From assembly GCA_009843525.1 (NCBI GenBank), contig VYDH01000038.1, positions 1 through 64,000 on the forward strand: a stretch of DNA of 64,000 bases, written 5' to 3'. Source of the DNA: Acidimicrobiales bacterium (GTDB lineage: Bacteria; Actinomycetota; Acidimicrobiia; Acidimicrobiales; Poriferisodalaceae). Position numbers and translations under genes: made by a program. Below, piece after piece: positions 1-8,004 of this stretch (the first letter of the stretch is position 1; each line of letters opens with the position of its first letter). The notes below the pieces were generated by a model. That model saw only the letters and a program-made list of their open reading frames with translations, ran no database searches and had not been told where the DNA came from.

Positions 1-1
1 A

Positions 2-271
2 TCACCGAACCGACTCTCTCAGACCCCCCCTTACACAGAGAACCTGACACTCTCCGGTATCACGGGTTTCGGCGTTGTGACGGCCAACCTCGCGGCGCAC
101 TTCACGAAGCCACGTGATCAGTCAGAGTCAAGGCCACCGGACGAACTGCTCAATCGAGTCGAGAACATGTTCGCTTCTCATGAACTGACGGAGAGCCAGC
201 TCGCACAGGCAGTCTCGGCCATGGACACCCTTCGACGTCTCTCGGAACGCAATGCCACGAATTCTGCATAG
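2..271 (+). CDS. C-terminal end of a protein cut by the left edge (possible ion-channel tail)
   Basis: The reading frame that ends at the stop before 272 is open all the way to the left edge, so this is probably the 3' end of a longer gene. A GTG at 77 would give a 64-aa ORF, but no ribosome site precedes it. The stretch GITGFGVVTANLAAHF resembles the end of the last helix of two-TM potassium channels, where LFGVxTANLAA followed by a charged cytoplasmic tail is common. The residues before it are not hydrophobic enough to be a clean helix, so the gene may be degraded. The family assignment is an inference from one short motif. Confidence 0.35.
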   Translation, partial: SPNRLSQTPPYTENLTLSGITGFGVVTANLAAHFTKPRDQSESRPPDELLNRVENMFASHELTESQLAQAVSAMDTLRRLSERNATNSA

Positions 272-415
272 CGCGATCTCACGCAACGAGGAGGGCTGAA
301 GGACCCGCCCCCAGAGAGCTTCGCGCTGCCCGATGCGACCGGAATCGACGGTGCATGCCTAGCGATGGCCTCGCTACTGTGTCGGCGGTCAATGACTTCA
401 CGTGTGAGGAACGCG

Positions 416-1891
416 ATGTTCGACGATTCTCATCAAGCTCGATTGTTCTCTGTTTCGGGGATCCGAGGAGAACGAGAAGCTGAGCTGCGCGCAACATCGG
501 CGTTGCTCTCGGTGCTCTCGGTTGTTCGCCCGCTGTCACGACGGTTGCTGACGCCTATCGGAGCAAGCCGCGCAGATCGCGCAGTGGTCCAAGCGTTTAC
601 AGAAGTCAGCTTCGAGGGACCCGATGGTGAAAAGCACAGGCCGGATGGTGTGCTTCACGTGCGGTCCGGACAGCACGCCTTCACCGCATTGGTTGAGGTC
701 AAGGTGGGCGAGGCGAAGCTGGATGCTGACCAGATCAACAAGTACCTTCGACTTGCGCGTCAGGAGGGATACGACTGCGTCCTCACCATTTCTGCTGAAG
801 TGGCCGCTTTCGAGGGCGCGCATCCCACAGATGGTGTGCAGTCCTCGGCGGGTGCAAAGGTGCAATTGCATCATCTGTCTTGGACACGGATCCTGGCGAA
901 CGCCATCAAAGAGCACGCTCACAGCGGTGTCGACGACGCGGAGCAAGCGTGGTTGCTGTCGGAATTCATCCGCTATCTCGAGCACCCGAATTCAGGAATC
1001 ATCCACGCCGGTGATATGGGTGAACACTGGGTTGAAGTACGGGACAAGGCCCGCGATGGCTTGCTTCCGCGGCCAACGCGCGAAGTGTCTGATGTCTGCC
1101 AGCGTTGGGATCAGCTGCTTCATTCCAACGCAATGAGTCTGGGATCCCAGTTGGGCACCGATGTGCAGGAAGTTGTATCCCGAGCGCACCGACAGAGCCC
1201 GGGGCTGCGCACGAAGGAGTTCGCTCAGCGACTGTGCGAGGAAGGGGTGCTCGAGGGACGGCTGAGAATCCCGGACGCCATCTCGGACCTGAGTATCACT
1301 GCGGACCTGCGGTCGGCTCGTCTCGTGGTGTCGGCCGAGTTTGCGGCACCTGAGGAAAAGGGGGCGAAGGGCCGCGTCGGATGGCTTGTCCGCCAGCTGC
1401 GCGATGCTCCAGACGATCTCATTGTGGAGAGCTTCACGCGCGGGGGGAAGACCCCTGAGCTCGCGCCATTGGGAGAACTTCGGACAGATTCGTCACTCGT
1501 TGTGCGCGGCAGGCAACATCCCCCAGCCCGCTTCCGAGTCACCCAACGAAGCGAGATGGGTCAGTCGAGACGCACGACCCGAAAGCTCGGATTTGCCGAC
1601 TCTGTAACCGAAGCGATCGAACGGTTCTATAGCACTACGCTGCAAAATCTGCGGAAGGCAGCGCCACCCCCTCCCAAGGCGATGCCAAGGACTGCCGAGG
1701 TTTCTCGTGCCGAAGGGGATGGATCTTCGTTCGCTGGCCCGAAGCCGGAGTCATCCCAGATCGATAGATCGGACGCTGACGAGCGTTCGATCGATGACGA
1801 TCTCGATGAGAACATTTCGAAGCCTGAAGAGGATCGGCTCGCCGGAGCTCCGGAGGGATGGCCATCGCCTGTGTCGGGGGGGCAACCGTGA
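416..1891 (+). CDS. PD-(D/E)XK nuclease-like protein of unknown role
   Basis: 491 aa from ATG 416, which has GAGGA five bases upstream; the frame stays open to 365 but with no ribosome site. The N-terminal 130 residues carry a nuclease-like core: Asp77 in RPDGV, Glu94-x-Lys96 in LVEVKVGEAK, then Gln106 and a KYLRLAR helix. This is the D...ExK...Q arrangement of PD-(D/E)XK folds. Similar proteins in actinobacteria are often labelled stress-response proteins, but their substrate is not known to me. The last 70 residues are acidic and Ser/Pro-rich, probably disordered. The stop overlaps the start of a 42-aa ORF (GTGA). Base composition looks less GC-rich than the genes after 2 kb, which could mean transfer. 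Confidence 0.7.
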   Translation: MFDDSHQARLFSVSGIRGEREAELRATSALLSVLSVVRPLSRRLLTPIGASRADRAVVQAFTEVSFEGPDGEKHRPDGVLHVRSGQHAFTALVEVKVGEAKLDADQINKYLRLARQEGYDCVLTISAEVAAFEGAHPTDGVQSSAGAKVQLHHLSWTRILANAIKEHAHSGVDDAEQAWLLSEFIRYLEHPNSGIIHAGDMGEHWVEVRDKARDGLLPRPTREVSDVCQRWDQLLHSNAMSLGSQLGTDVQEVVSRAHRQSPGLRTKEFAQRLCEEGVLEGRLRIPDAISDLSITADLRSARLVVSAEFAAPEEKGAKGRVGWLVRQLRDAPDDLIVESFTRGGKTPELAPLGELRTDSSLVVRGRQHPPARFRVTQRSEMGQSRRTTRKLGFADSVTEAIERFYSTTLQNLRKAAPPPPKAMPRTAEVSRAEGDGSSFAGPKPESSQIDRSDADERSIDDDLDENISKPEEDRLAGAPEGWPSPVSGGQP

Positions 1892-2016
1892 ACCGGTCCA
1901 ACCGCGAGTCGTTGCGCGCCGAGGTCGATCGAGTGTGCGCTGATGATGACTTCACCGCCCGAGCGAGGCGACTCATCGAGCGTGATCAGGAACTGCTTGA
2001 GCGTCTCGCCCAATAG
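1888..2016 (+). CDS. 42-aa coupled small protein
   Basis: GTG at 1888 overlaps the TGA of the PD-(D/E)XK-like gene (GTGA), which implies translational coupling. The product is 42 aa, highly charged and predicted helical (RAEVDRV, ARRLIERDQELLERLAQ), with no membrane segment. I recognise no family. The overlap and the clean helical composition are the only reasons to call it a gene; a partner or regulator of the upstream protein is the simplest guess. Confidence 0.5.
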   Translation: MNRSNRESLRAEVDRVCADDDFTARARRLIERDQELLERLAQ

Positions 2017-2038
2017 CGCGGAATCGGAGCCTCGTCGA

Positions 2039-2467
2039 TCAGGCTGATGACTCGGGAGCAGCAGTTCGGAGATTGGTGTGTTCGGTGAGGCTTCTGTGCT
2101 GGGTGGTGGGCCCGGGGGTCGCAAAGAGCAACTGCCCGGGTTCGTTCACGACGAGCCGGTGCCACACGCCGCACGGCACGATGCACATCTGACCCGCTTC
2201 GAGCGTTGCAGGCTCGGCTTCGTCGCCGAGGTCCAGGACGATCTGGATTGAGCCCGACAAGCCGACCAGTACCTCGTCGCCGCCCGGGTGCATCTCCCAG
2301 TGGCTGTCTTGGTCCATGCCGACGACGCCGAAGAGGCGCCCGTCAAGATCGTGCTCAGCGAGCGATTGCCAGAATCCGGGCGCGGTGGCGTCGAGGCGCT
2401 CAGCGTCACCGCCGGGGGCGAGGTGCAAGAAGGTCCGCTGGGGATCCAATGACGAATGCTGAGCCAC
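2039..2467 (-). CDS. cupin-domain protein
   Basis: 142 aa from GTG 2467. It has the two cupin motifs: HWEMHPGGDEVLVGLSG, then G....P.GVWHRLVV about 40 residues later, with His, Glu/Asp and His as likely metal ligands. Single-domain cupins of this size are isomerases, dioxygenases or small-molecule sensors; the sequence does not tell which. It is transcribed away from the membrane-protein gene that starts at 2552. A GAGGAT hexamer lies 7 nt before the GTG. Likely cytoplasmic. Confidence 0.75.
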   Translation of the reverse strand: MAQHSSLDPQRTFLHLAPGGDAERLDATAPGFWQSLAEHDLDGRLFGVVGMDQDSHWEMHPGGDEVLVGLSGSIQIVLDLGDEAEPATLEAGQMCIVPCGVWHRLVVNEPGQLLFATPGPTTQHRSLTEHTNLRTAAPESSA

Positions 2468-2538
2468 GGTGCCGATCCTCTTCCCGAATGCTCTGTTGCC
2501 AACGAGTGTGGCGCGGCTGGGGCGGAGGCGCGGCGCGG

Positions 2539-2544
2539 TAGCGT
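2539..2544 (+). promoter_or_regulatory. candidate -10 element
   Basis: TAGCGT, 7 nt before GTG 2552. It favours that start over the frame's first start at 2456, which would overlap the divergent cupin gene. Confidence 0.5.
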
Positions 2545-2551
2545 CGCCGCG

Positions 2552-3019
2552 GTGCTGAGGGATCTGCTGGAGCTGCCGAAGGCCGTGTGGCCGCGGGCCG
2601 TGGTGTACGGCGCCATTGCGGCCGCGCTCATCGGCATCCCGTCGGACCTGATCGACACGCCCATCTTCGGCCGGCCGATCGAAGCCCGGTGGCTCGACTG
2701 GGTGATCCTGGCGATCACCTCGGCATTGATCGGTTTGATCTTCGCCATCCGGCCGCCGTCGAGCGCCGAGACCGGCACCGACGACGCCGTCGAACGCCAG
2801 GGCACCACCACGCTGTGGGGCGGGCTGGTCTCGTTCCTCGCTGTGGGCTGTCCCGTGTGCAACCAGGCCGTTGTGGCGCTCGTGGGCATTTCGGGAGCGC
2901 TGTCGTGGTGGGCGCCGGTGCAGCCCATCGTGGGGTTGGCCGCCGTGGCGCTGCTGGTGTGGACGCTGCGCAAGCGGCTGCGCACCTACCGGGCCGTGGC
3001 CTGCCCGATCCCCGCCTGA
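2552..3019 (+). CDS. small membrane protein with CPVCN motif
   Basis: 155 aa from GTG 2552. About four hydrophobic helices are visible (VVYGAIAAALIGI, WVILAITSALIGLIFAI, LWGGLVSFLAVGCPVCNQAVVALVG, VGLAAVALLVW). The CPVCN sequence sits inside the third helix; a CxxC pair in a membrane segment is typical of thiol-redox or metal-handling proteins. The C-terminus is short and basic. I do not recognise a named family, and no metal or thiol partner gene is adjacent. Confidence 0.65.
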   Translation: MLRDLLELPKAVWPRAVVYGAIAAALIGIPSDLIDTPIFGRPIEARWLDWVILAITSALIGLIFAIRPPSSAETGTDDAVERQGTTTLWGGLVSFLAVGCPVCNQAVVALVGISGALSWWAPVQPIVGLAAVALLVWTLRKRLRTYRAVACPIPA

Positions 3020-3025
3020 GGCCGG

Positions 3026-3655
3026 TCAGGGCGCGCCCGAAGGGTCGGGCGGCGCCAGTTCGCTTGCGATGCGGTGGCGGGTGATCCACAGTCGCAGGAG
3101 TATGAGCGCTGCGAGCAGGAACGCCGTGCTGCCGTACACCATGATCGGGATCGCTGCCACCAACACCCCGTAGTACCCCCACAAGATGCCTTCGCCGGCG
3201 GTGAGCACCCACGTCAGCGGTGCGACGCCGACTGGGGCGTACGACCGCCACGCAGCCCACACCGACGGTCCGAGGTAGAGGCCATTGGACAATCCGAGCA
3301 CCGTGCCCAGGACGGTCCAGCCGGCCACAAGCTGCAAGCCCACCGATGCCACCCCCACGACGATGCCGGCGATGACGGCGACACGCACATCGGCGCCATT
3401 GCGCCAGAGCAGGAACAGCACGAGACCGAAGCTGACGATCGCAGCCAGAATGGCGGGGATCGTGACCCAGAACTCCTCGGCGATCACGTACGCGATCCAG
3501 CCGATGTTGATCACCATGCCGATCGCCGCCCACGCGGGGGAGGCGCCCTCGGTTCGCTTCAGGCGCAGCAGCCGCACCACCTGGGGCACGACCTGCACGA
3601 ACGTCACTGCGGTGGCGACGACGGCGACCAGATTGGCGAACTGCTCCTGGCTCAC
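3026..3655 (-). CDS. PQ-loop / SWEET-like membrane protein
   Basis: 209 aa from GTG 3655 (GGGA five bases upstream); the frame stays open to 3766 with an Arg-rich, implausible extension. Two PQ-loop-like units are visible: QVVPQVVRLLRLKRTEGASP with the helices after it, and GLYLGPSVWAAWRSYAPVGVAPLTW with its own. About seven helices in a 3+1+3 order fit the SWEET/PQ-loop superfamily of sugar or amino-acid facilitators. Substrate unknown. It is divergent from the MFS gene and convergent with the CPVCN membrane gene, 6 bp away. Confidence 0.7.
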   Translation of the reverse strand: MSQEQFANLVAVVATAVTFVQVVPQVVRLLRLKRTEGASPAWAAIGMVINIGWIAYVIAEEFWVTIPAILAAIVSFGLVLFLLWRNGADVRVAVIAGIVVGVASVGLQLVAGWTVLGTVLGLSNGLYLGPSVWAAWRSYAPVGVAPLTWVLTAGEGILWGYYGVLVAAIPIMVYGSTAFLLAALILLRLWITRHRIASELAPPDPSGAP

Positions 3656-3792
3656 GAGATTCCCGTGCCGTGAAGGTCTGCGCTGAACGGCCGTAACACG
3701 CAGCGCCGGGTGTTGCCCACGCTTGCCATCGCAAGAGTGTCGCACCCTGCGTCGACCCCCGATCACGAAATGCGCGTGCGCCCGACGCTGTT

Positions 3793-3807
3793 TCCATGTT
3801 GCATGGA
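3793..3807. promoter_or_regulatory. inverted repeat before the MFS gene
   Basis: TCCATG-TTG-CATGGA, a perfect 6-bp dyad ending 5 bp before GTG 3813, in the 157-bp divergent region between the PQ-loop and MFS genes. It could be an operator. No regulator gene is adjacent. Confidence 0.3.
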
Positions 3808-3812
3808 CACCC

Positions 3813-5165
3813 GTGACCGACTTCGGCCGTGAAGCTCCGACCCATCAGCGCCGGCTGATGGGAGCGGCCGCCGTGATCCTGATGGCGCTGGTTGCTGCCG
3901 TTGCCCAGTCATTCGGGCGGTTCACCTACGGGGTACTGCTGCCGGCAGTCCGCGATGACCTTGGCCTGTCGAACACGGTCGCGAGTTCGCTTGCCACCGT
4001 GAACATGGCGGCATATCTGGTGGGCAGCCTGATCGTCGCCGCCGCGTCCAGTCGGTTCCGCTTGCTGTCGGTGATGCGGATCGGCCTAGTACTAGCGATC
4101 ATCGGCCAAGCGCTCGCGACCATCTCCCCGGGGCCGGCAGTGCTGGGCGTCGGACTGTTCGCGCAGGGCCTCGGCGGCGCGCTGACGTGGATCCCCGCTC
4201 CGGTTGTTACCGCAGACGCGATTGCACCGGAGCGACGCGGGCTCGCCGTCGGGTTTCTCGGGGCGGGCATGGGACTCGGTGTCGTTTTCGCGGGTCAGCT
4301 GGCCAGCATCGTTCGCTCGACCATGGGAGACGCGTCGTGGCGGAATGTGTATTTCGTGCAGCTCATCATCGGCGCTGTCGTCGCCGCGGTTGTGCTGCTC
4401 TTCATCGGGCACCGCCAAGAACGGCTGGCGTCGGGGACCGGCATCGGCGGGTTCAGCGCGCTGCGACGGGTGCCTGGATGGGTGCCGATGGTCAGCGGAT
4501 TCGTCATCTTCGGACTGCTGTACCTGCTCGTCATTTCGTTCCTCACCGCACGGCTGGAAGACGACAGCGGTTGGACGAGCTCTCAAGCATCGCTGGCATT
4601 CACGCTGGTCGGCGCCGCGATGATCTTCGGCGGGCCGCTGTTCATCGCGCTCTCCGACCGCATTGGGGCACGGTGGACGCTGGCGATGTCGTTCGCTGGT
4701 TGGGCCATCACCACCACGCTCATCCTGCCGGGCTGGTTCGTGCCGACAATCTTCTTGTCGGTGGCCGTCGGGATGCTCTTCGCCGCCATGCCGACGGTGC
4801 TGACCGTCTATGTCGTCAGCAACACCGCCGCCGACGACTACGGGCCTGCCTTCGCGGCCACCACCTTCTGCTTCGGCGTGGCCCAGATGATCTCGCCGCA
4901 GCTCGGCGGGTTCATTGCCGACGCGGCCGGGTCATTCACGCCCGTCTTCCTGCTGTCGGCGGCGCTTGCCGTGGTCGGCATGTTTGCGTCGCTTGGACTG
5001 CCACGCCGCGTGCGGCCAAGCTTTGCGGCCGTGCCGGCTCCCGTGCCGGCTGTGGCAGCGGAGCCCGACTGGCGCCTCGTCAACATGACCTTCGAGGTCA
5101 TCGCAGCCGACGCAGCGGCCGAAGCGATGGTCCAAGGATCGCAGTCAGGCGCTGTCAGAACGTGA
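3813..5165 (+). CDS. MFS transporter, YbfB/YjiJ-like
   Basis: 450 aa from GTG 3813, with ATG 3858 as an alternative just before the first helix. Twelve hydrophobic segments can be counted. The N-terminal helix QSFGRFTYGVLLPAVRDDLGLS and the cytoplasmic loop after helix 4 (TADAIAPERRGLAVGFLGAGMGLG) match the YbfB/YjiJ subgroup of the major facilitator superfamily, inner-membrane proton-coupled transporters of mostly unknown substrate. The C-terminal 50 residues are Ala/Pro-rich and soluble. The next gene, a binding lipoprotein, is 80 bp downstream and may be co-transcribed. Confidence 0.8.
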   Translation: MTDFGREAPTHQRRLMGAAAVILMALVAAVAQSFGRFTYGVLLPAVRDDLGLSNTVASSLATVNMAAYLVGSLIVAAASSRFRLLSVMRIGLVLAIIGQALATISPGPAVLGVGLFAQGLGGALTWIPAPVVTADAIAPERRGLAVGFLGAGMGLGVVFAGQLASIVRSTMGDASWRNVYFVQLIIGAVVAAVVLLFIGHRQERLASGTGIGGFSALRRVPGWVPMVSGFVIFGLLYLLVISFLTARLEDDSGWTSSQASLAFTLVGAAMIFGGPLFIALSDRIGARWTLAMSFAGWAITTTLILPGWFVPTIFLSVAVGMLFAAMPTVLTVYVVSNTAADDYGPAFAATTFCFGVAQMISPQLGGFIADAAGSFTPVFLLSAALAVVGMFASLGLPRRVRPSFAAVPAPVPAVAAEPDWRLVNMTFEVIAADAAAEAMVQGSQSGAVRT

Positions 5166-5245
5166 CGTAGAGTCGGATGCGACGCCGCGCTGGCGTGTTC
5201 GCGATTCGAGGCGTCGCAACCTCACGTACGAGGAGGCGCTTCCCT

Positions 5246-6430
5246 GTGACGCACTTGCAGTTCTTCAAGATTTCGCTGCTGATCGCAGCTGTGACGCTCT
5301 TCGTAGCTGCGTGCGGTGATTCCGACGACAGCGATGCGCCAGCGGCTCCCGCGGAACCTGCGCCGACAGAGGCTGCCGTGCCCGATGAGGCCTCGCTGAC
5401 GCCGGGCGAGGGCGTGTCGGTCACCCTGGGCCGGGCGAACTGGAACAGCGGTTACTTCCAAGCCGAGATATTTCGCCAGTTGCTCGGAGAACTCGGATAC
5501 CACGTGTCCGATCCCGCCGAGCTGGAGCTCGGTCCCAACCTTGCTTATGTCGCAATGGCGGAAGGCCAGATGGATTTCTGGACGAACAGCTGGTACCCGC
5601 TGCACCTGTCGTGGCTCGCTGGCGAGCTGCCCGACAGTTCGCTCGTCGGCGATCATCTGACTGTTGTCGGCGAGCAGATGATCGCTGGCGGCATCCAGGG
5701 CTTCTTGATCACCAAGTCATTCGCGGACGAGTTCGGCGTGTACACGATGGACGAGCTCAACCGCAATGCCGACGCGCTCGCAGCGTTCGACGCGACTGAT
5801 CCGGTGCCCGGCAACGGCATTGCGGACATTTTCGGGTGTACCGAATCGTGGACCTGCGACAACATCATCGAGTCGCAGATCGCGTTCTCGGGCTGGGACA
5901 ACATTTCGCAGACGATCGCCGGTTACGACGCAATGTTCGCCCAGGCGGTGGACGCAGCGGATGAGGGTGTTCCGATGGTGATCTACATGTGGACTCCATC
6001 GGCGTACATCACCCTGCTTCGGCCCGGCGACAACGTGTACTGGCTGGGCGTCGAGCAGATTCTGGACGACTCGAATCCGACCGGCTTCGAGGGCGGCGAG
6101 GCACACGATCAGCGGGGTGCCGACGGGACCGGTGGCTATGCCGTCATCGGGTCAGACCTCTGCCCCGCCGCCGCGGACCACGCTGAGGGCCTGTGCCCGA
6201 TCGGCTGGGTGGCGGCAGACATTCTCGTCACTGCAAACACTGAGTTCCTCGAGGCCAACCCAGCAGCCGAGGCACTCTTCGAGGCTGTGACGCTGTCGGT
6301 GATCGAAGTGTCATTGGCCAACGTGGCACAAGACGAGGGAACCGCAGCTGCCGACTTGGCAACGGCGTGGATTGCAGACAACCGCACCACGGTCGACGCC
6401 TGGCTCGACGCCGCTCGGGCCGCTTCGTAG
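5246..6430 (+). CDS. glycine betaine/proline-type ABC substrate-binding lipoprotein
   Basis: 394 aa from GTG 5246, chosen because AGGAGG lies 9 bp upstream and a signal peptide follows at once. The signal ends in a lipobox (LFVAAC, Cys23), so the mature protein is lipid-anchored outside the membrane. An acidic, Ala/Pro-rich linker precedes an OpuAC-type domain (VTLGRANWNSGYFQAEIFRQLLGELGY, MAEGQMDFWTNSWYPLH). Trp-rich pockets of this family bind quaternary amines such as betaine or choline. Family members normally sit with a permease and an ATPase; neither is adjacent, so it is an orphan receptor here. Confidence 0.85.
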   Translation: MTHLQFFKISLLIAAVTLFVAACGDSDDSDAPAAPAEPAPTEAAVPDEASLTPGEGVSVTLGRANWNSGYFQAEIFRQLLGELGYHVSDPAELELGPNLAYVAMAEGQMDFWTNSWYPLHLSWLAGELPDSSLVGDHLTVVGEQMIAGGIQGFLITKSFADEFGVYTMDELNRNADALAAFDATDPVPGNGIADIFGCTESWTCDNIIESQIAFSGWDNISQTIAGYDAMFAQAVDAADEGVPMVIYMWTPSAYITLLRPGDNVYWLGVEQILDDSNPTGFEGGEAHDQRGADGTGGYAVIGSDLCPAAADHAEGLCPIGWVAADILVTANTEFLEANPAAEALFEAVTLSVIEVSLANVAQDEGTAAADLATAWIADNRTTVDAWLDAARAAS

Positions 6431-6494
6431 GCCAGCCCTTCGAGGCGTCGTCACACTGGCGCGTCTTCAATCGGGTCCCGGAGGCGCCACGAAC

Positions 6495-6500
6495 TAGCGT
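6495..6500 (+). promoter_or_regulatory. candidate -10 element
   Basis: TAGCGT, 8 nt before ATG 6509. Confidence 0.4.
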
Positions 6501-6508
6501 CCTCATTG

Positions 6509-7378
6509 ATGTCTGGTCCGAGCGGGCCTCGTGTGCCAACCGGCAATCCGGTCGTGCCGTTGACGCCGTCAGACATCGCTACGCAGGTGTCGCACCTGGC
6601 CATACGCAGGGCAGCGCTGAGCTTCGGATCGATGTCGGTGCTGGCCGCGATGGCGGGCGTGTTCGTGGCACTCGGCGCCATGCTGACCAACACCATTGCG
6701 GCGTCCTCGAACCTCGGCCTCGGCCCCACCCGGCTCCTGATGGGTATTGGACTGTCCACGGGGCTGTTCCTGGTGGTGATCACCGGCGCGGAGCTGTTCA
6801 CCGGCAACAACCTCATGGTGATCGGGCTGCTGGACCACCAGATCACCGTCCGCCAGCTCATCCGGAACTGGATCTCGGTGTACTTGGGCAACTTCATCGG
6901 CGCCTTGGCCGTGGTGCTGGTGGTGTTCTCGTCGCGCTGGTGGGAGATCGCTGACTATTCGTTCGGTGCCGCGGCGCTCACGAACGCGCACGCCAAGATC
7001 GATCTCGGGCTCGGCACGGTGTTCGCCCGGGGGATTCTCGCGAACGTGTTCGTATGCCTGGCGCTGTGGCTGGCCACGGCGGGCCGCTCGCTTATCGACA
7101 AGCTGGTTGCCGTAGTGCTGCCGATTTCGGCGTTCGTGGCCGGCGGCTTCGAGCACAGCGTGGCCGACATGTACTTCGTGCCGTTCGGCATGCTGCTCTC
7201 GGGCCAGTCTGAGGTGGCCGCAGCTGCAGGGCTTTCGTCGGCCCAGCTCGACGGCCTGAACGGGGCGTGGTTCGCCGGCTTCCTGGCAATCGTGTCGCTG
7301 GGCAATGTGGTCGGCGGCGTCGCCGTGTCGCTGGCCAACTGGTTCGTGCATCTGCGGAGGATCCCGACCGTCGGCTGA
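6509..7378 (+). CDS. formate/nitrite transporter family channel
   Basis: 289 aa with six hydrophobic segments, the normal FocA/NirC size. Family signatures are clear: AELFTGNNLM in the second half-helix and GGFEHSVADMYFVPFGML, which supplies the central pore His. The family forms pentameric inner-membrane channels for formate, nitrite, hydrosulfide or related anions. The substrate cannot be read from sequence and no formate or nitrite enzyme is nearby. ATG 6509 is preferred to TTG 6506. Confidence 0.88.
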   Translation: MSGPSGPRVPTGNPVVPLTPSDIATQVSHLAIRRAALSFGSMSVLAAMAGVFVALGAMLTNTIAASSNLGLGPTRLLMGIGLSTGLFLVVITGAELFTGNNLMVIGLLDHQITVRQLIRNWISVYLGNFIGALAVVLVVFSSRWWEIADYSFGAAALTNAHAKIDLGLGTVFARGILANVFVCLALWLATAGRSLIDKLVAVVLPISAFVAGGFEHSVADMYFVPFGMLLSGQSEVAAAAGLSSAQLDGLNGAWFAGFLAIVSLGNVVGGVAVSLANWFVHLRRIPTVG

Positions 7379-7406
7379 GCATTCGCCGAACTCGGCCCGG
7401 CTGCGC

Positions 7407-7868
7407 TCAGCTGTCCCCGGCTTCGGGTGCTTCGGCGGGCTCGAGCACGACGATGGGGAACTGCCGGTCTGTCCTCGCTTGGAACCGGAGGTAGTGGTCG
7501 TCTTTGGCGGTCACCTGCTCCCACAGCTCGACACGCTCGTCGCCCTCGGCGAGGCGGGCGGTCATCTGGCGCGTGCCGCTGCGGTTGCGAACCGTGACTG
7601 ACGGGTTGTCGCGCATATTCAGGAACCATGCCGGGTGTTTCGAGTCGCCGCCGCGTGAGCCGATGACGACGAATGCGCCATTCCGCTCTGCGACTGCAGA
7701 CAGCAGCGTGGTGCGGGGCTCGCCGCTGCGCCGGCCCGTCACGGTCACCTCGATGATCGGCGTGCCTTTGTGGATCCAGCCGATGCGGCCGCCGCTGCAT
7801 CGGATCGCCGTGCGGTTGGCCCAGTTAGCCAGCTTGAAGGTGAAATCGGACCACACGCTCACTGCCAC
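7407..7868 (-). CDS. deazaflavin (F420)-dependent nitroreductase-family protein
   Basis: 153 aa from GTG 7868. The core matches the Ddn/FDOR-A fold: PIIEVTVTGRRSGEPRTTLLSAV, then GAFVVIGSRGGDSKHPAWFLNMRDNPSVTV, the usual F420-binding region, ending in FPIVVLEP. Members reduce quinones or nitro compounds with F420H2. The frame stays open to 8117, but that extension would overlap the divergent PPOX gene. GTG 7862 and 7856 are alternative starts. Confidence 0.85.
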   Translation of the reverse strand: MAVSVWSDFTFKLANWANRTAIRCSGGRIGWIHKGTPIIEVTVTGRRSGEPRTTLLSAVAERNGAFVVIGSRGGDSKHPAWFLNMRDNPSVTVRNRSGTRQMTARLAEGDERVELWEQVTAKDDHYLRFQARTDRQFPIVVLEPAEAPEAGDS

Positions 7869-7874
7869 ACAGCC

Positions 7875-7880
7875 ATTCTC
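7875..7880 (-). promoter_or_regulatory. candidate -10 element
   Basis: GAGAAT, 6 nt before GTG 7868. The same hexamer and spacing occur before prmA (13284) and the glyoxalase gene (19098). Confidence 0.45.
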
Positions 7881-8004
7881 GCCGATCCGCAGCTCTGAAC
7901 GAGGGGCGCGCCATACGCTGACCGATCGGTATCTTCCTGCTCGTCGTGCCAATCTTGACCGGACTCGCAGCAATGAACCAGAGTCGACAAAGAAACCGAA
8001 CGTC

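Noticed and set aside
2456..2551. N-terminal extension of the CPVCN membrane protein to 2456
   Set aside because: It would overlap the divergent cupin start and lacks a ribosome site, whereas TAGCGT-N7-GTG marks 2552.
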